Shown in pieces: positions 22,019 through 34,974 of a stretch of 64,000 bases of DNA (positions are counted from its first letter, which is position 1; each line of letters opens with the position of its first letter). The DNA comes from Epinephelus fuscoguttatus. Its lineage: Eukaryota > Chordata > Actinopteri > Perciformes > Serranidae. A program made the translations under genes and the position numbers. The stretch is from positions 26,138,856 to 26,202,855 of the forward strand of contig NC_064760.1 in NCBI RefSeq assembly GCF_011397635.1. Reading direction: 5' to 3'. A model generated the notes under the pieces. That model was not told where the DNA came from. It saw nothing but the letters and a program-made list of their open reading frames with translations, and made no database searches.

Positions 22019-22668
22019 AGTCTGGGTTTATGTCTCGGAGCCTTTGACGGGCCGACAGAGGCACCTCTCTCAACACGACACTGTAAGAAGAGACCCTCCT
22101 CTCCCTTTAGCACCAGCTCGTCCCACCTGAAACTTGAATCTCTCGCCACCAGGATCACAGGCCAAGGTATTTCTGCCTGTATGTGTGTGAGAGACACACA
22201 GCCGCACAGCATGAGCAGCATTTCTGCCATTAAAGCTATGCCCACCGCATCAGGGTGCTCACCTTTCAGCGTGCATGAAGACGGGGGCCCAACAGGGGGC
22301 AGCACTTCTGCAGCAGCTCTGGGAATGATGATGTCTTGAGTGTGTCAGTGACACTTCTGACTGAATGACTTCTGTCATATGAAATATGAAGGTATTTTAA
22401 AGGTAACGCTCTCTGGTTCAGTCAGCAGTGGAGTAGCAGAGACACTGCCGAGAAGGAATTTGACGCCAAGGGACATCTTCGTCTCGTAGCCGCTCAGCAG
22501 AGGCAGCATTGTGACACTTTAATGCTCACAGATACGACCAGCAGTTGTTAAGGCTTAGGCAAACTATGAGTCCAGCCCTGCTTACAAGCTTCAGGTGTTT
22601 GCAATTAACACCCGCCTGTTCCCTCAACAGACACACACTACGTATGCTCGCACACAAACCTCACACGC

Positions 22669-22693
22669 GCACACACACACACACACACACACA
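22669..22693. repeat. (CA)n microsatellite
   Basis: About 12 CA units, preceded by an imperfect CA-rich stretch. Confidence 0.9.
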
Positions 22694-23495
22694 GATTCAT
22701 TACTTACACATGAACACAACACCTTTACGGTGCCTTGGCTAATTAGAACCATGTGGGGGCTGCATGTGTCCTGTGTAGGGGGAGTGTATTGTCATCGCTG
22801 CAATTTGCATTTAAAGGCTGTTTAACAGGTCTGATACCAGCGAGGTGGGGCACACAGTCTGCCCACACTTGGGCACAGGGCCCAAAATGAAATGCCTGCC
22901 AGATACACTCATTAATGTCACTCAGTCGCTGAAGTCTGCAGCAGGAGAAGATGCTGAAACAGCACAGTCAGCACCGACTGACAGGACATTTTGGGGGGAT
23001 TTTCATGTAGGAAGGAATTTAAGATTTGCACAGCCTCCTCGAACATTTAGATGAAAACTGCAAACTATGTTTTTTGTTGTTTTTTTTTTTTTACTTCCTG
23101 TAGGAATATACCTTAGTCGCTTTTCCAAGTATTGATGACATAGCTGTGAGGATTCACTACTTTTCAAGTGAATATTCTTGGAGTTTGGCCTGTTGGTGAC
23201 ACAAAACAACTACCAGAGGATGCTTTTCTCTACATTTGTGATATTTTATAGACCAAACAACTGATTGATCAAGCCTGTCTTGATGTATTGTGTTTGGATT
23301 ATTGATCAGTAAACATGGGATAGCATGGCTGTATCTTAAACATTAGTCAGGACTGAGCTCCTTCAGTCAGTTAGGGCATCTAAGTATTTGGTGTTAGTGT
23401 ATATGAGGGCAAGAGGTCAGACCCCTGGCTGTGCGGTCAGATCAATTTCCATCAGATAAGAGCTTATTAACGTACTGAGGAGGAACAAAGGCCCC

Positions 23496-23498
<3 letters not shown>

Positions 23499-23530
<32 letters not shown>
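23499..23530. repeat. (TG)n microsatellite
   Basis: About 16 uninterrupted TG units. Confidence 0.95.
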
Positions 23531-23532
<2 letters not shown>

Positions 23533-23590
23533 ATATAACTTGGAGAGCGTGCTCGCTGCGGGGTTCTCTGATGCATTTAACATGTACACG

Positions 23591-23990
23591 CTAGAGATGT
23601 GCGTGATTAGTTGACTAGTCGATTAAATCTTGCTGCCGTCGCTAGTCGGCACCAGAAATACAAGTTGATTAAATGTGTTAATATTATTTAATCACATTTA
23701 AATAACACATTAATACACACTCTTATGGGTTTTTTTTGTTTGATTTTTAACCATAGGATTGGCTGTTTGCTATGTGATTGTGTTCACCCAATGAAAATGC
23801 CATTTTACGCACAGTTTCCCAAAGATTTATCTTCCTAAAGGATATTATTTTCAATGTCTGTTATCTGTTAACTTTTATGTTGTGAGTTGTTTTGTGGGAC
23901 AATGTGCAGCCATGCATTTAAGTGGCATTTAAAACCAGATTTTCTTAATAAAGAAAGAGAATTAACAGTATCAAATGGCGTTTAGATGTC
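23591..23990 (+). mobile_element. Possible hAT-type element, one end only
   Basis: The start TAGAGATGTGCGTGATTAG followed by TTGACTAGTCGATTAAATC resembles the terminus of a teleost hAT family (pattern recalled, not searched). No matching inverted end and no transposase motif were found, so this may be a truncated copy. The right boundary is uncertain. Confidence 0.35.
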
Positions 23991-24471
23991 TTCTGTATAT
24001 ATGTATCTGTTTGTACACCTATTTGTATTTATTGCTACACATGTAATTGTTTGCTGTTATGCTCCCACCGTCTTCCGCAGGCTGAGAAATACAGTATAAC
24101 ATCAGCCTCTTACTCAGCAAGCAGAGGGGAGGCTGCACGCTCTCCCTGCCCAGCTTCCTGCTTCCCCACCTGGAGGAGGAGACGGGGAAAGCCGGCTTTA
24201 GGGAGACCCACGATGGGGCCAGCACCCCCCTCAGGGCTGCTTTTTGGTTTTTAAAGCCGTAATAAATCAGACAGGAAGCTTGCAGCTACCTATACAATCT
24301 ATCACCACAGGACGAACACACAGGCCATATAAGATCCATTAATGACCATTTTGAAATAATAAACGCAGGAAAATTGTTTTCATAAGTGGTCTCGTTTTAG
24401 ATTCGTTCTGCTATAGCTATAGGCAGTTTTTTTTTCAAGTATTAATATGCTGGAGAGCAGCACATAACTAG

Positions 24472-24472
<1 letters not shown>

Positions 24473-24509
<37 letters not shown>

Positions 24510-24520
24510 GTGTGCGTGTG
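24473..24520. repeat. (TG)n microsatellite, interrupted
   Basis: TG units with two CG interruptions near its right end. Confidence 0.9.
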
Positions 24521-26816
24521 CCAGTCTCTGCTTGTTGCAGCCGTGTATTTAGTGCATGTGTGTTTGTTTTGATGTCTGCAGGCATGTGTTTTAGTGTGCA
24601 GCGCCCAGTGACTTTGCTTTACTTTAAATTCAGGACGTATGAAGTCGGTTATGAAGAGTGTATCCTGTGGCAGAAAATCCAGCTGGCTTTTTACATTATG
24701 CTGCAGATTTCAAACCAGGGAAGAAAATATGCATTTTTTAAAATACAAAATACTTTTTATCCTGCCGCTGCACAGAATCACGTTGGTGTTCGTGTAGATC
24801 TAGTCACTGATGGTTACTGCTTTATGATGGAGATTGCTAGAAAGGTAATAGCCTCATCCTTCCCCTCTTCACTTTGTCTTCCCCTTGCAGCCTGCTTTGT
24901 GTTTAACACTGTATCACAGACTACAGATCCTGTCGTCATATGGACAACAGCTCTGATGCACAGCTGTGCGAGCCCCGTGTCCTCAGGTTACTTTTATCCT
25001 TCGGCTGATGTGTCTGTTATTCTCACTGGGTCGTTGTAAGAGGCGAATAAAAAGTGAGTGACTGTTCTTGATGTCTTGTTCTCATTTGGAGGGGGATCTT
25101 GGACGCCTTGAGTGTGCTCAGTTTATTTGGAGAAGACAAGGGGAATGCTGCCTCTTGGACAGTTGGAGATATTTAGTTTGGAAATGTCTCTATCGTTGAA
25201 GTCAATGGCTGCAATGAAGAATGGTATATTACTAAGAAAGTGGGTCGAGCTTGTGTTTAGATTTAAAATCGAGTCTGGCTTGTGTTGAGTATGGATTATC
25301 TAGCAGTCGGGGTCTTATCTCGTTTGTCTGATAAATTGCCTCAAGTGATGCCACTTGAGACAACATCTGTCTGGGTTTAAGAAAGTTGCATTGTGGGTAA
25401 TTCACGTGCATTTCAACTAGGCTGAATTTGAACTCCAGAACAGCTGATGCAAATGACTCCAGGTGTGTGTTTGTGCATTTGTATGTGTGTTTCTGGCAGA
25501 CACACACACTATGCACACTACCAACCCACACATAAACCACATCCCCTCCCCTCTCTGTCTCTCATCAGCCGTCTTATTAAAGTTAGCTTTGTGAAACCAC
25601 AGTGTTTAACAGCAGCGCCGACATTCTTCCTTTTGAAAAATAAACAGCTGGACACAGGCCGGCCAGTCGGCTGCCCCGTGAAGGCCCACAAGGACCTCAG
25701 GAACACACAGAGGAGCAAAGGGGCCGGGTGCCAGGTAGTGAAGCCCAGGATGTGGAGTACACACACTGCAGCCAAGAGGAACTCTCTGTACAGGCGCACT
25801 CAGCAGTGCTCCATAGAAAACATCGCTGGACGCAATTATCTATTGACATAACATCACATTAGCTGTGAGGTCATTAAAAGCGGGAAGTGATGAGGAGCGG
25901 AGGAAACACGGATTGTAACTTATTTGAGGGATTTTGCTTCCATGTGTTCATATTTAAGTGTCGCTCTGCGGCTAACAGTGGAAATTCCAAAGATAGCCTG
26001 ATATTGAGCAACAGCTATGTAAGGCCCTGTTTACATTTACATCATTGTCTTTTTCCAGGCAAGTCAGAGGAGTGAGGTGACTTTTCTCATGCTGTTATTA
26101 GCTCCATGTAGCGGTGCGAGGATACAAAAACACCCCCAGCATAAACATGGGCCAGAGGAGTTTTTCTTATTTCCACAGGTGTACAGAAATATAACAGAGC
26201 TCTACATGGTTGAGAAGTATTGTGCATTGTGTGTATCAAGTAGCAGTTTAACTATAATAAGTTGTTATTTTAGCATCTTCACAACAATATTGGGTTTAAT
26301 TAAGTGTTACTACACAGATATTTACAATTATACATTGGAGAATAATCAAGGAGGGCTGGCCCAGAATGAGACATACAAATTATGCGAGGAACACATGGCA
26401 TCAAAGGAAAACTGTACGTAGAGGAACATCTGATTTGCTGCTTTTCACACAGTGATTCTTTGTGTGATGCACAAGATTTCAAAACACCAGTTGTTTTCAG
26501 CGGAGCAGCGTGCATCAAAAGCATCAAGTGGTGTGTTCAACCGCAGGGACATAAATTATCTCTCCGGTCTTGGATTGATTTAAGAGCATCGCCGCAAAAT
26601 CATCCGTGGTGTTTCTGGATCAAGAGAATCGGTTGACTCAACAGATGGCTTTTGAAAGGTTGCAGTTAATTCAAGACAGTAATTTTTTTTCTATCCAGTA
26701 ATTATTTTATTATGTCCGCATAATATATATGCCTGTTTTCAAATAAGGAGGCTACAGACAGCAAATAATGTCAGAACATAATGCAACTTTTCAACAAGTC
26801 AGTGACTTGCCTGCCT

Positions 26817-27020
26817 CTTAAAGGAACACTTCTCCCACAAAATGACCATTTGTGCGTCCATTACTCACCCTGTGTTACATTGAATTGGTGAAGAAAACTT
26901 TTTCTCGCGTGCCTCAACGATGACCAAAGAATCCAAAAACAGCAAACATTTTTGATGAATTGTACCGGGATCTGTACTGAACAAACTTAAAAAATAGGGC
27001 ATTCTAGGATTTCACACTTA
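26817..27020 (+). mobile_element. MITE-like element, left part
   Basis: Begins TTAAAGGAACACTTCTCCC, then AAAATGACCATTTGTGCGTC and CATTACTCACCCTGTGTTAC. The same order appears in the left part of the larger element at 59621. The next homologous block, at about 27936-28020 (TTACAAACTTTCACACAACT), matches about 59815 onward. Other repeats are interposed between the two blocks, including the SINE at 27252. No right terminus was found. Confidence 0.6.
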
Positions 27021-27251
27021 CTGTAAACACAACTCTGTAATGCATGTGTGTGTCCTGTGTCTGACTATGCCTCTGGTGTTTGGGTTTTCCGAGAACATAC
27101 ATGTTGTAACACAGTGCATTACAGAGCCTTCTTGGGTGTCCATAAATTTACATCTGTTTTGGCCATTAGTGGAGATATGGGATGGGAACCTCCAAACATC
27201 AGGCATGAATGTCAAATGCTCCCGCTTTGGAATAGCCATGTAAAGATGTCG

Positions 27252-27535
27252 GATCAGGCGGCATTGTGGTGCAGTGGTCAGCATTGTTGCCTCACAACAA
27301 GAGGGTTCCTGGTTCCAGGGTGGGGGAGCCCTTCTGTGCGGAGTTTGCATGTTCTCCCCGTGTCAGCGTGGGTTCTCTCCGGGTACTCCGGCTTCCTCCC
27401 ACAATTCAAAGACATGCAGGTTAAATGGTGACTCTAAATTGTCCTAGGTGTGAATGTGAATGTGAATGGTTGTCTGTCTCTATGTGTCAGCCCTGCGATA
27501 GTCTAGTGACCTGTCCAGGGTGTACTCAGGAACCT
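27252..27535 (+). mobile_element. tRNA-like SINE family, copy 1
   Basis: Starts GGCGGCATTGTGGTGCAGTG with an A-box-like TGGTGCAGTGG; the B-box region is degraded (GGTTCCTGGTTCCAGGG). It continues with the diagnostic GAGTTTGCATGTTCTCCCCG, TACTCCGGCTTCCTCCCAC, AAAGACATGCAGG and TGACTCTAAATTG. Two further copies lie at 34612 and 56299, all in + orientation within the col23a1 intron. Confidence 0.8.
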
Positions 27536-30500
27536 TACCATGAGCCTCAGAGACTGGACGGTTTCACGCCACCCCAGAGGAGGACAGAATTTGTTTGTTG
27601 TGAAAATTTGGTGAAGTTGAGAATGAGGTTCACTTCTTGTTTCCCTGTCCTGTATGAAGACGTAAGGAATGTACCTTTCAGTAAAATGACCTCTGTCGAT
27701 GCTGATTTCTTTTGGCTGGTCATGAAAAATTTGAGTTTTGTTCAGAAAGGGGAGCTTTTCTGTGACTGAATTTCTTTGCCACCCCTGGGATAGAAGGCCG
27801 AGTGTTGTGTTTCTGGACTGAGTAGTAAAATAACATGGACTTTGGATTGTTTATTGCAACGTCACTGTCATGGTGTCTTGTAACCCCATGAGTGTTGGGC
27901 ACATGTAAGTGTGAATGACACAAATCAATCTGCTTACAAACTTTCACACAACTCATGCAGTAAAACCTAAGTCTCACGTATCCCGTCGTATATGCTCAGT
28001 CCTTCCCGAACACATGCATTTAAGCTAAAATGTTGCTATTTAAAACACTCATGCACGGGTGAGATGCACGCTTGGGCAAGCGCATGCGATTGAACTCTGC
28101 TCTTGCATTCCATTGAGTTGCCAAGGTGTACTGTTTGTCTGTGTGTGAAGATGTGTGTGTTTGGTAAGTGATGAGCTGGATAAATGAGGCTTTAATTATA
28201 CTGCATGAGTTGTGTGAGAGTGTGTAAACAGATGTTCTGATATAGTTTTGCTGTTGTTAAGCGTGGCCCCGCTTTACTTCAGTTTATCAAAAAGATTTGA
28301 GATTTTTGGATTCTTCATTCACTGTCGAGGCATGCAAGAAAAACCATGTGTGCTCAACAAATTAAACATAACACAAAATAAAGGCATTTTGGGCCACATC
28401 CATGTAGGAGTTAATTAAGGTTAAGCACATTGGCTTCAAGTTTAAGCAAATGCCACTGAAACTGTTACCAAGTACTCGTAGTTCGGAGGCATTTAATCTT
28501 TTTCCCTTCTTAAAACAACTGCGATAACATATTATGTCAGGCAACCATAATAAGCTCCAAGACAAAGATATGATAAGGCCATAATAGATTTCCTGAATAT
28601 CCCAAATAATGAGTCGGTATGAAAATGTTTTCACAGCGATGCCGTATTTTCAGCGAGAGCTACAACAGTCTGACTGAGAGCGAGTAGGAGCGCAAGAGCT
28701 TACCGAGCAGAGCTGAGCAGACACGATGCCAAATGTGGAAACTATTATAATGTTTTCTTTAATTATCACAAGTGGCAGGTGACAAGGTGAATAGGCTTTT
28801 AATGGGGGGGGCAGAAAAACTCTAACACCACCGCGTGGCCTCTGGCTGGCTGACAGCACTGTGAGGTCAAACGTTCTGCGCTGCCTTAAGCTGCTTCATC
28901 ATGTATCTGAGTTTACAGGACAGAGAGGACATGAAGAACAAGAGCTGTTTGGAGGAAAGGAGAAATAATCTGTCACTTGAACACTCCAACACACCTGTGA
29001 AGTATGTAAACAGGATTTCATTTCAATCCTGTCATCTATTAAGATGTCCAACATGGACAAAGATGCACAGAAATATGTTTCCAGTGTAAGTCTTATCCTT
29101 GGCATTTACAGCCCAGTTAATCCATCAGGAATGTAGCGAGGCTGAATCCAGCTGCAGGACGGGACTCACGCGAACACACCTGGATTTACTGGACAGATAG
29201 CATCTCTGGACGTGAACCCAGACAAACAAGGAGGCAGCGCCGGAGCAGAGGTTATCGTGTCTCCTTCCCAGACACAGAGAGGAATGAGCAATCAAGGTAT
29301 CTTTCCTAGGGAGCCACCGGGGGGGGGGCATTGGAGGTGTGAAGGAGGGCATCGGTGATCCAGATGGTCTCACTGTGCCGAACGTGCTCCTGCTTAGCGT
29401 AAAAGTCTCTCGACAGGCTCGTCACTCTCCCAGCACCTCTTTAATGAGAACCGAGCTCGTAAAACTGGGCCTGAAACCTTTGAACGAGCCCTCAGCATCA
29501 CTGGTCCATGTTATTCTGTCATAACAGGGAGGTGAGGGCATTTTGGAGTGGAGCGCCGGATAGCTCTCAACAACTTAACACCATGGCTCGGGGAGGGGTG
29601 TATTTACATGTGTCGGGCCTGTTTTCTCTCTCAGTTTGACCTCTACAGAAGCGTCTCTCATTTTGTCCCCTAGTTTTTTTTCTTTTTGTCCCAACTTTTT
29701 GCGCTTCTACATGTGATGCGCATCTCTCTTTGTGTTTCCCCTTCTCCATCCTTGTCTCTATATATAATCTGAGAAGTGTATATTTAACTCTTGGATGTTG
29801 ATGGCCTGAGGCTGTGCCACAGTGGGTCAGTATGTATACATTAACCCAAAGTTCAGCCAGGAGTGAGGTGGGGGGATGGAGATGGCTATCACACATACTG
29901 TAAACAGACAATGAAGAGTTGCAGAGGGAGACTGTGGTGGGCGCTCCCTCAGGTGCGTCTGTCCAACAAGCTAATTTCCTGCTTTTACAGCCGTCAGTCA
30001 GCAGCAGATCACTGGCAGCTCTATTTTGCAGTGACAGAAAATGCACCAGCAGACCACAGGCCTTATAAATTACAACTCCGCTATGGAACGAGAGATTTGA
30101 AAGAAAAACCCAATAATTATACATTTGTGTTTTTAATAAAAGGAACTATGAATCGTCAGGGGTCTTGGTCAATTCTGAGGGAGTTCAAACCCGACGGAGA
30201 ATCCGCTCAAACACATTAAGTTTAAACCCTCAAACGGCAAAAGTTAATCAGCTGAGACGTGCCGTTGTTCCGCCTTCATGTTAACGGCCGTATGTAACAC
30301 ATCTACGGCTCAACGTCAAACCACACTGGCTGCAGTTAAACTATCAGCGTCATTGTATGTGAAACGGCCTGCCAAAGCCGTTGATGGGTCGTTTCACTCT
30401 CTGAGGTTTTTCTGACCCTGATTTGAGGATTTTGCACGCAGCCGTTTCCCAGCAGTGTGGATATCTGAATATAATTACAAGAATGTTACACTAAAATTAC

Positions 30501-30572
30501 CCTGTCTAAATGGATCTGATCATCAGCCAGCTAGAGCACTGCTAGAAATCTGTGTGTGTTTGTAAGTGTAAC

Positions 30573-30575
<3 letters not shown>

Positions 30576-30614
<39 letters not shown>
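30576..30614. repeat. (AT)n microsatellite
   Basis: About 19 AT units ending in TGTATAC. Confidence 0.9.
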
Positions 30615-30615
<1 letters not shown>

Positions 30616-30749
30616 ACAAGTCCCAAGTCAGAATGCGCTCTTCACCAAATGTAATGCTGTTTCAACCACAAAGCAATGATGTAAGCTAGTAGTGTAACAG
30701 ACTTTTCAATATTGTGTGTCCCCCTTGAGTTGCTAGGTCAGAAAAAGTT

Positions 30750-30942
30750 TTGGGGTGACATGCTGTGGCTCAGAGATAGAGAAGGGTCATCCACTAATTG
30801 GAAGATCAACGGTTCGATCCCAGACTCCTCCAGTCTTCATGTCAAAGTATCCTAGAGCAAGATACTCAACCCCAAATTGCTCCTGATGGCTGTTCCATGG
30901 GTGTGAGTAGCAGGTGGCACCTTGTATGGTAGCCTCGGCCAC

Positions 30943-30987
<45 letters not shown>

Positions 30988-31075
30988 TGTGTGTGTGTGA
31001 CTTGTAGTGTAAAAGCAGTTTGAGTGGTCAGATGACTAGAAAGGTACTATACAAGTGCAGGTCCATTTACCATTT
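30750..31075 (+). mobile_element. tRNA-derived SINE (second family)
   Basis: Contains an A-box-like GCTGTGGCTCAGAGATAGA and a B-box GGTTCGATCCC, then a body with CTAGAGCAAGATACTCAACC, an internal (TG)n tract at 30945-30999, and a 3' tail ACTATACAAGTGCAGGTCCA followed by TTTACCATTTT. That tail is typical of fish SINEs. Distinct from the SINEs at 10429 and 27252. Confidence 0.75.
30945..30999. repeat. (TG)n microsatellite inside a SINE
   Basis: About 27 TG units with one CT interruption. It appears to have expanded within the body of the SINE at 30750. Confidence 0.9.
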
Positions 31076-31192
31076 TAAGGGGCTCATGCACGTGTGAGGG
31101 TTTTGGTGTACTGTTCGAGCTGTTACACCATCTTTCGTCCTGTTTATTGTTTTATTAATTATTCAGTAAGGCGAACCCAGGACACTCAGTTG

Positions 31193-31961
31193 GCATTAGT
31201 TAAAGGGGTAGTGCACCCAAAATAAAAATTCAGCCATTATCTACTCACCCATATGCCGAGGGAGGCTCTGTTGAAGTTTTAGAGTCCTCACAACACTCAT
31301 GGAGATCCGAGAGGGGAGTGGGTAGCAGCACAACTGCACACCTAATGGCTGACGGCGCCCCAGATTAAAACATCCAAGAACACATAATTGAAACCACAAA
31401 ATATCTCCATACTGCTCGTCCGTAGTGATCCAAGTGTCCTGAAGCCCCGACATAAAAAGTTGTTTGGAAAAATGTTATTTGAACTCTGTTTTTAGCCTCA
31501 TTGTAGCCTGTAGCTCTAACTGCCTCTCTGTGCACTGTGCTGCCATGTGTGCGCTAGCGCGAGACCATGAGACATGGGCACCACCTTCATGTGTGTTCAA
31601 GTGCTATCGCTGGTCTTGCGCGCAAGCATGCACACGTGAGCACGGAGCACAGAGAAGCAGTTAGAGCTGCAGGCTACAATGAGGCTAACAACAGAGTTCA
31701 AATGACGTTTTTCAAAACAACTTTTTATGTCGGAGATTTATATTCAGGAGATTTTGTGGTTTCAATTATGTGTTCTTGGACATTTTAATCTGGGGTGCTG
31801 TCAGCCATTAGGTGTGCAGATGTGCTGCTACCCACTCCCCCCTCAGATCTTCGCGAGTGTTGTGAGGACTCAAAAACTTCAACAGAGCCTCTCTCGGCAT
31901 GAGGGTGAGTAGATAATGGCTAAATTTTCATTTTTGGGCGCACTATCCCTTTAAGCATTAG
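31193..31961. mobile_element. 755-bp near-palindromic DNA transposon with 7-bp duplication
   Basis: The element spans 31200-31954. Ends are TTAAAGGGGTAGTGC and, inverted, GCACTATCCCTTTAA. The identical 7-mer GCATTAG flanks it at 31193-31199 and 31955-31961. The left arm (31200 to about 31565) and the right arm (about 31614-31954) are reverse complements at high identity, with blocks such as GCCATTATCTACTCACCC, TGAAGTTTTAGAGTCCTCAC and ATAATTGAAACCACAAAAT. The centre loop is about 45-50 bases. No transposase is present. TTAA at both inner ends would also fit piggyBac or Kolobok insertion, but the 7-bp repeat is the stronger signal. Confidence 0.88.
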
Positions 31962-34600
31962 CTCGCTTTGTTAATGTTTTGCATTGACTTACCGCTCTTT
32001 ATGCAGCTTTAAATGTCGAACAAAATTGAAGGCTGTTACGTCTTGTTTAATTTTTGACTCGTCTGGTTTGCATACAGAACATTTTACACACACATTTTTT
32101 GTATGCGATCGAAATGATCTTCGGTATGATTTTTTCCCCACTGGCACTCAGTAACGTAACCTTCTGGATGGTTCTGGTTCTGGATGCTGTCAGATCAGTT
32201 CAAACAAAGTGGATCCGAGGAATTAACAGTTGAATTGCTGGGAATAGCATTAATATTAGTTGATTCAGGAAATGAAGGGAAATTAATTAATTCATGGCAC
32301 ACTTTTTAATCTTTGGGCTTGAGGGACGTTATTAAATATTGTCAAGTTTAAGTGGGGTCAAGAGTCATTGGTGTTGAAGCACAAGCAATTTTTTTTCTTA
32401 TTTTGTCAAGTTCAATCTAAGGTCATCAAAACTGTGACTCCAGTTCGACTCTAGTCCAAGTCATGTGACTCGAGTCGACACCTCTGCTCGTGTCGTTTAT
32501 CAGCAGGTTTGAGGCCGATGGTGCCGTGACATTGGGTTAATGGCTGTTAAATAAGTGTTAATGAGCGCCCAGTGGTGAACACACACCGCGACTTGCCCCC
32601 ATTAAATTACTTAGTTTCTGTCAAGATTATGTCGCTGCTGCCACTCACTGTCTAACTGCCAGATGGAGGCACAGACTGGAGGGGGAGGCGTGAGAGAGGA
32701 GGAGATGGAGGAACTTATATCGAAATATACTGCACATGTTGAAACTTTTTGTCAGCGTTCCATCTGTTTTTTACATATTGAGCAAACGTTTGTGTGCCTC
32801 TGCATTCTTGTTGCAGCAAGCGTGCGTCTGTATGTGTGGGCCTGTGTGTTGGCTCACCTCGCATGTGTGTTGTAATCCTCTTGTGTGAGCATATGTGTGT
32901 GTGTGTTTCCTCTGTTCTGCATACCATCCAGCAGCCCATCTCCTTCGCCAACCTCTATAGGGACTTCTTATCTGCATATTTGCTGTTTCGCTCAAGAATC
33001 AAAATAAAATGAGTCCTGAGTGCATTTTGGGAGCCAGCAGAGTATATCGCAGATGTCCAGTCAGCTCTGGTTACACATGGAATATCTGGGTTGAACATGT
33101 GGACAATCTATCAGGTCCGCCATCTCTCTTTCCTCCTCATTTTCTCTCCGACTGCTCAATTTTTTTTGTTTCTTTGCTCACCTTTCCTTAGACATCTTGG
33201 ACAGTCAGCGGACAACAGCAGTTATTTTACACACATCCAGCGTTTAGATGGATCCCGAAGCGTTAGATGCGTGTGAATGTGATCTAAAGACTGTATACAG
33301 TTAAGCATGTGTTTGCGCCTGTTACAAGATAATTGTCATGGTTCAGAAGCCGCAGCCTTGACACACATCAAGAAGTAGAAAGACTGCTGTGGTTTTACGA
33401 GACAGCGGAGAAAACAAAAGCATACACACACACACACACACACACAAATTTAAACATACAGCGAGACACATCCAGATGCATACACACATTTTTATGGTGC
33501 TGTCACTGTTTTATTTGCTGTTAATACTTTTTTAATCCAGGCATCGTCCGGGGATGTACTTTTGGAACCGAGCAGGCCCTTTTTTGGTCTTGTTTATTTA
33601 CTTGGAGTGTTTTCTCACGTCCATGTGGATCTGATTGTGTGATTTGGAATGAGGACAAAGATGGCGATGAGTAAAGCTAGGGAGGGAGAGCGAGACGGCG
33701 GGCGGGAGTGAGTGTCAGACAGACTAATGTGCACAATGTGATTCTGATGAACGGGAATGCAAGGATTTAAGATATATGTGAAGTGGACATACGGAGCCTA
33801 ATGCTACAATTGCTTTCAGCGTCTTCCTGTCATTTTAAATTGAACTACGTCTCATCTCAATAAGCAAACATGCTATTATTGCAACATCATCTTTGCATGC
33901 AGTGCTGTCTTCTCTGCCTTGAGTCCCATATGATTCCTTTTACGTTCTAAACAAAGAGTTTGGCTGTTTAAAGCTGGGATTAAACCAGAAGAGTATGTAT
34001 ACACGGCTATAACCGCCCAAATTGGCCCTTAAATAGGGAGCGGGTTTATAACACACAGCGAGCCAATAAGGAGACCTGACCCAAATCAAGTTGCTCATCA
34101 TAAAACATGTTGTTGTGAGTAACAGCCAAACCACCAACACAAAGCACTTCTCTAATGTAGTTTTAATTGGGAGGATTGGCTCGTTGACGAAGCGGTGAAG
34201 TCTGCGTACAGGAGAGAACAGCTGCTGATCAAATCAGTGATTGTTGTTCATCAGAGGCATTGAGACAGGATGTTGGATTTCTGACATGTGGATAAACTTT
34301 TTTGGGATCTGTCTATTTTCTGATGGTCTTTTACAAAGGAGCATGTGGATTCGTTCAATGCTTTGAATGTTTTCATCCAAACCTAACCACTGCCAACTGG
34401 TTGACTGCAGGGATACTGAATGATATCTTGTGGTACCTGGCTGCTGCTTAGCCAGCCCGTTTTCAATTGCAGGGTGTCAATACTTGCCTGATACCAGATG
34501 GAGTTGTCAACTTGTTACACTCTGTGTTCATCTTCATTCTGACAGTGCGTCCACTCTAACCAGTTTCCACCGGGGAGTGGGATTCGATTTTCCCTACCCA
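31962..34600 (+). other. col23a1 intron 2, no gene seen
   Basis: Contains a (CA)n tract at 33424-33446 and TG-rich sequence near 32820-32910. No splice-flanked coding segment or Gly-X-Y repeat was recognised. Confidence 0.5.
33424..33446. repeat. (CA)n microsatellite
   Basis: About 11 uninterrupted CA units. Confidence 0.9.
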
Positions 34601-34611
34601 ATCACCAGAGA

Positions 34612-34955
34612 AGGCAGCATAGTGGTGAGGTAGCTAGCACTGTCGCCTCACAGCAAGAGGGTTCCTGATTTGAACCCTTTGTCCAGGGTGGGGGAGCCCT
34701 TCTGTGTGGAGTTTGCATGTTCTCCCTGTGTTAGCGAGGGGTTTCTCCAGGTACTCCAGCTTCCTGCCACAGTCCAAAGACATGCTGATTAGGTAAATAG
34801 GTGACTCTTAATTGGCTGTAGGTGTGAATGTGAATGGTTGTCTGTCTCTATGTGTCAGCCCTGTGACAGTCTGGTGACCTGCCCAGGGTGTACCCCGGGC
34901 TCCTGCCCCCACCAGCCCCAACAGGATAAGCGGCTACAGACCATGAATGAACAAT
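34612..34955 (+). mobile_element. tRNA-like SINE family, copy 2
   Basis: Starts GGCAGCATAGTGGTGAGGTA, with CACTGTCGCCTCACAGCAAG, GTTTGCATGTTCTCCCTGTG, CCACAGTCCAAAGACATGC and a 3' end CCAACAGGATAAGCGGCTAC then AATGAA. This is the most complete 3' end of the three copies. It shows that the fragment at about 4855-4922 derives from the same tail. Confidence 0.82.
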
Positions 34956-34974
34956 CACTAGAGACCCATGGATC

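Larger units (their letters stand above)
20236..26815 (+). other. col23a1 intron 2, proximal part
   Basis: No exon is recognised. Microsatellites lie at 21983-22014 (TG), 22669-22693 (CA), 23499-23530 (TG) and 24473-24520 (TG). A possible hAT fragment begins near 23591. The longer open frames (for example 21646-22047, 24476-25039 and 26077-26421) have no family features, no splice context and dinucleotide-repeat translations in places. I treat them as chance. Confidence 0.5.

Noticed and set aside
24476-25039. 187-codon plus-strand frame
   Set aside because: It begins in a (TG)n array, giving repeated Cys-Val, and the rest shows no domain, no splice signals and low plausibility as a protein.
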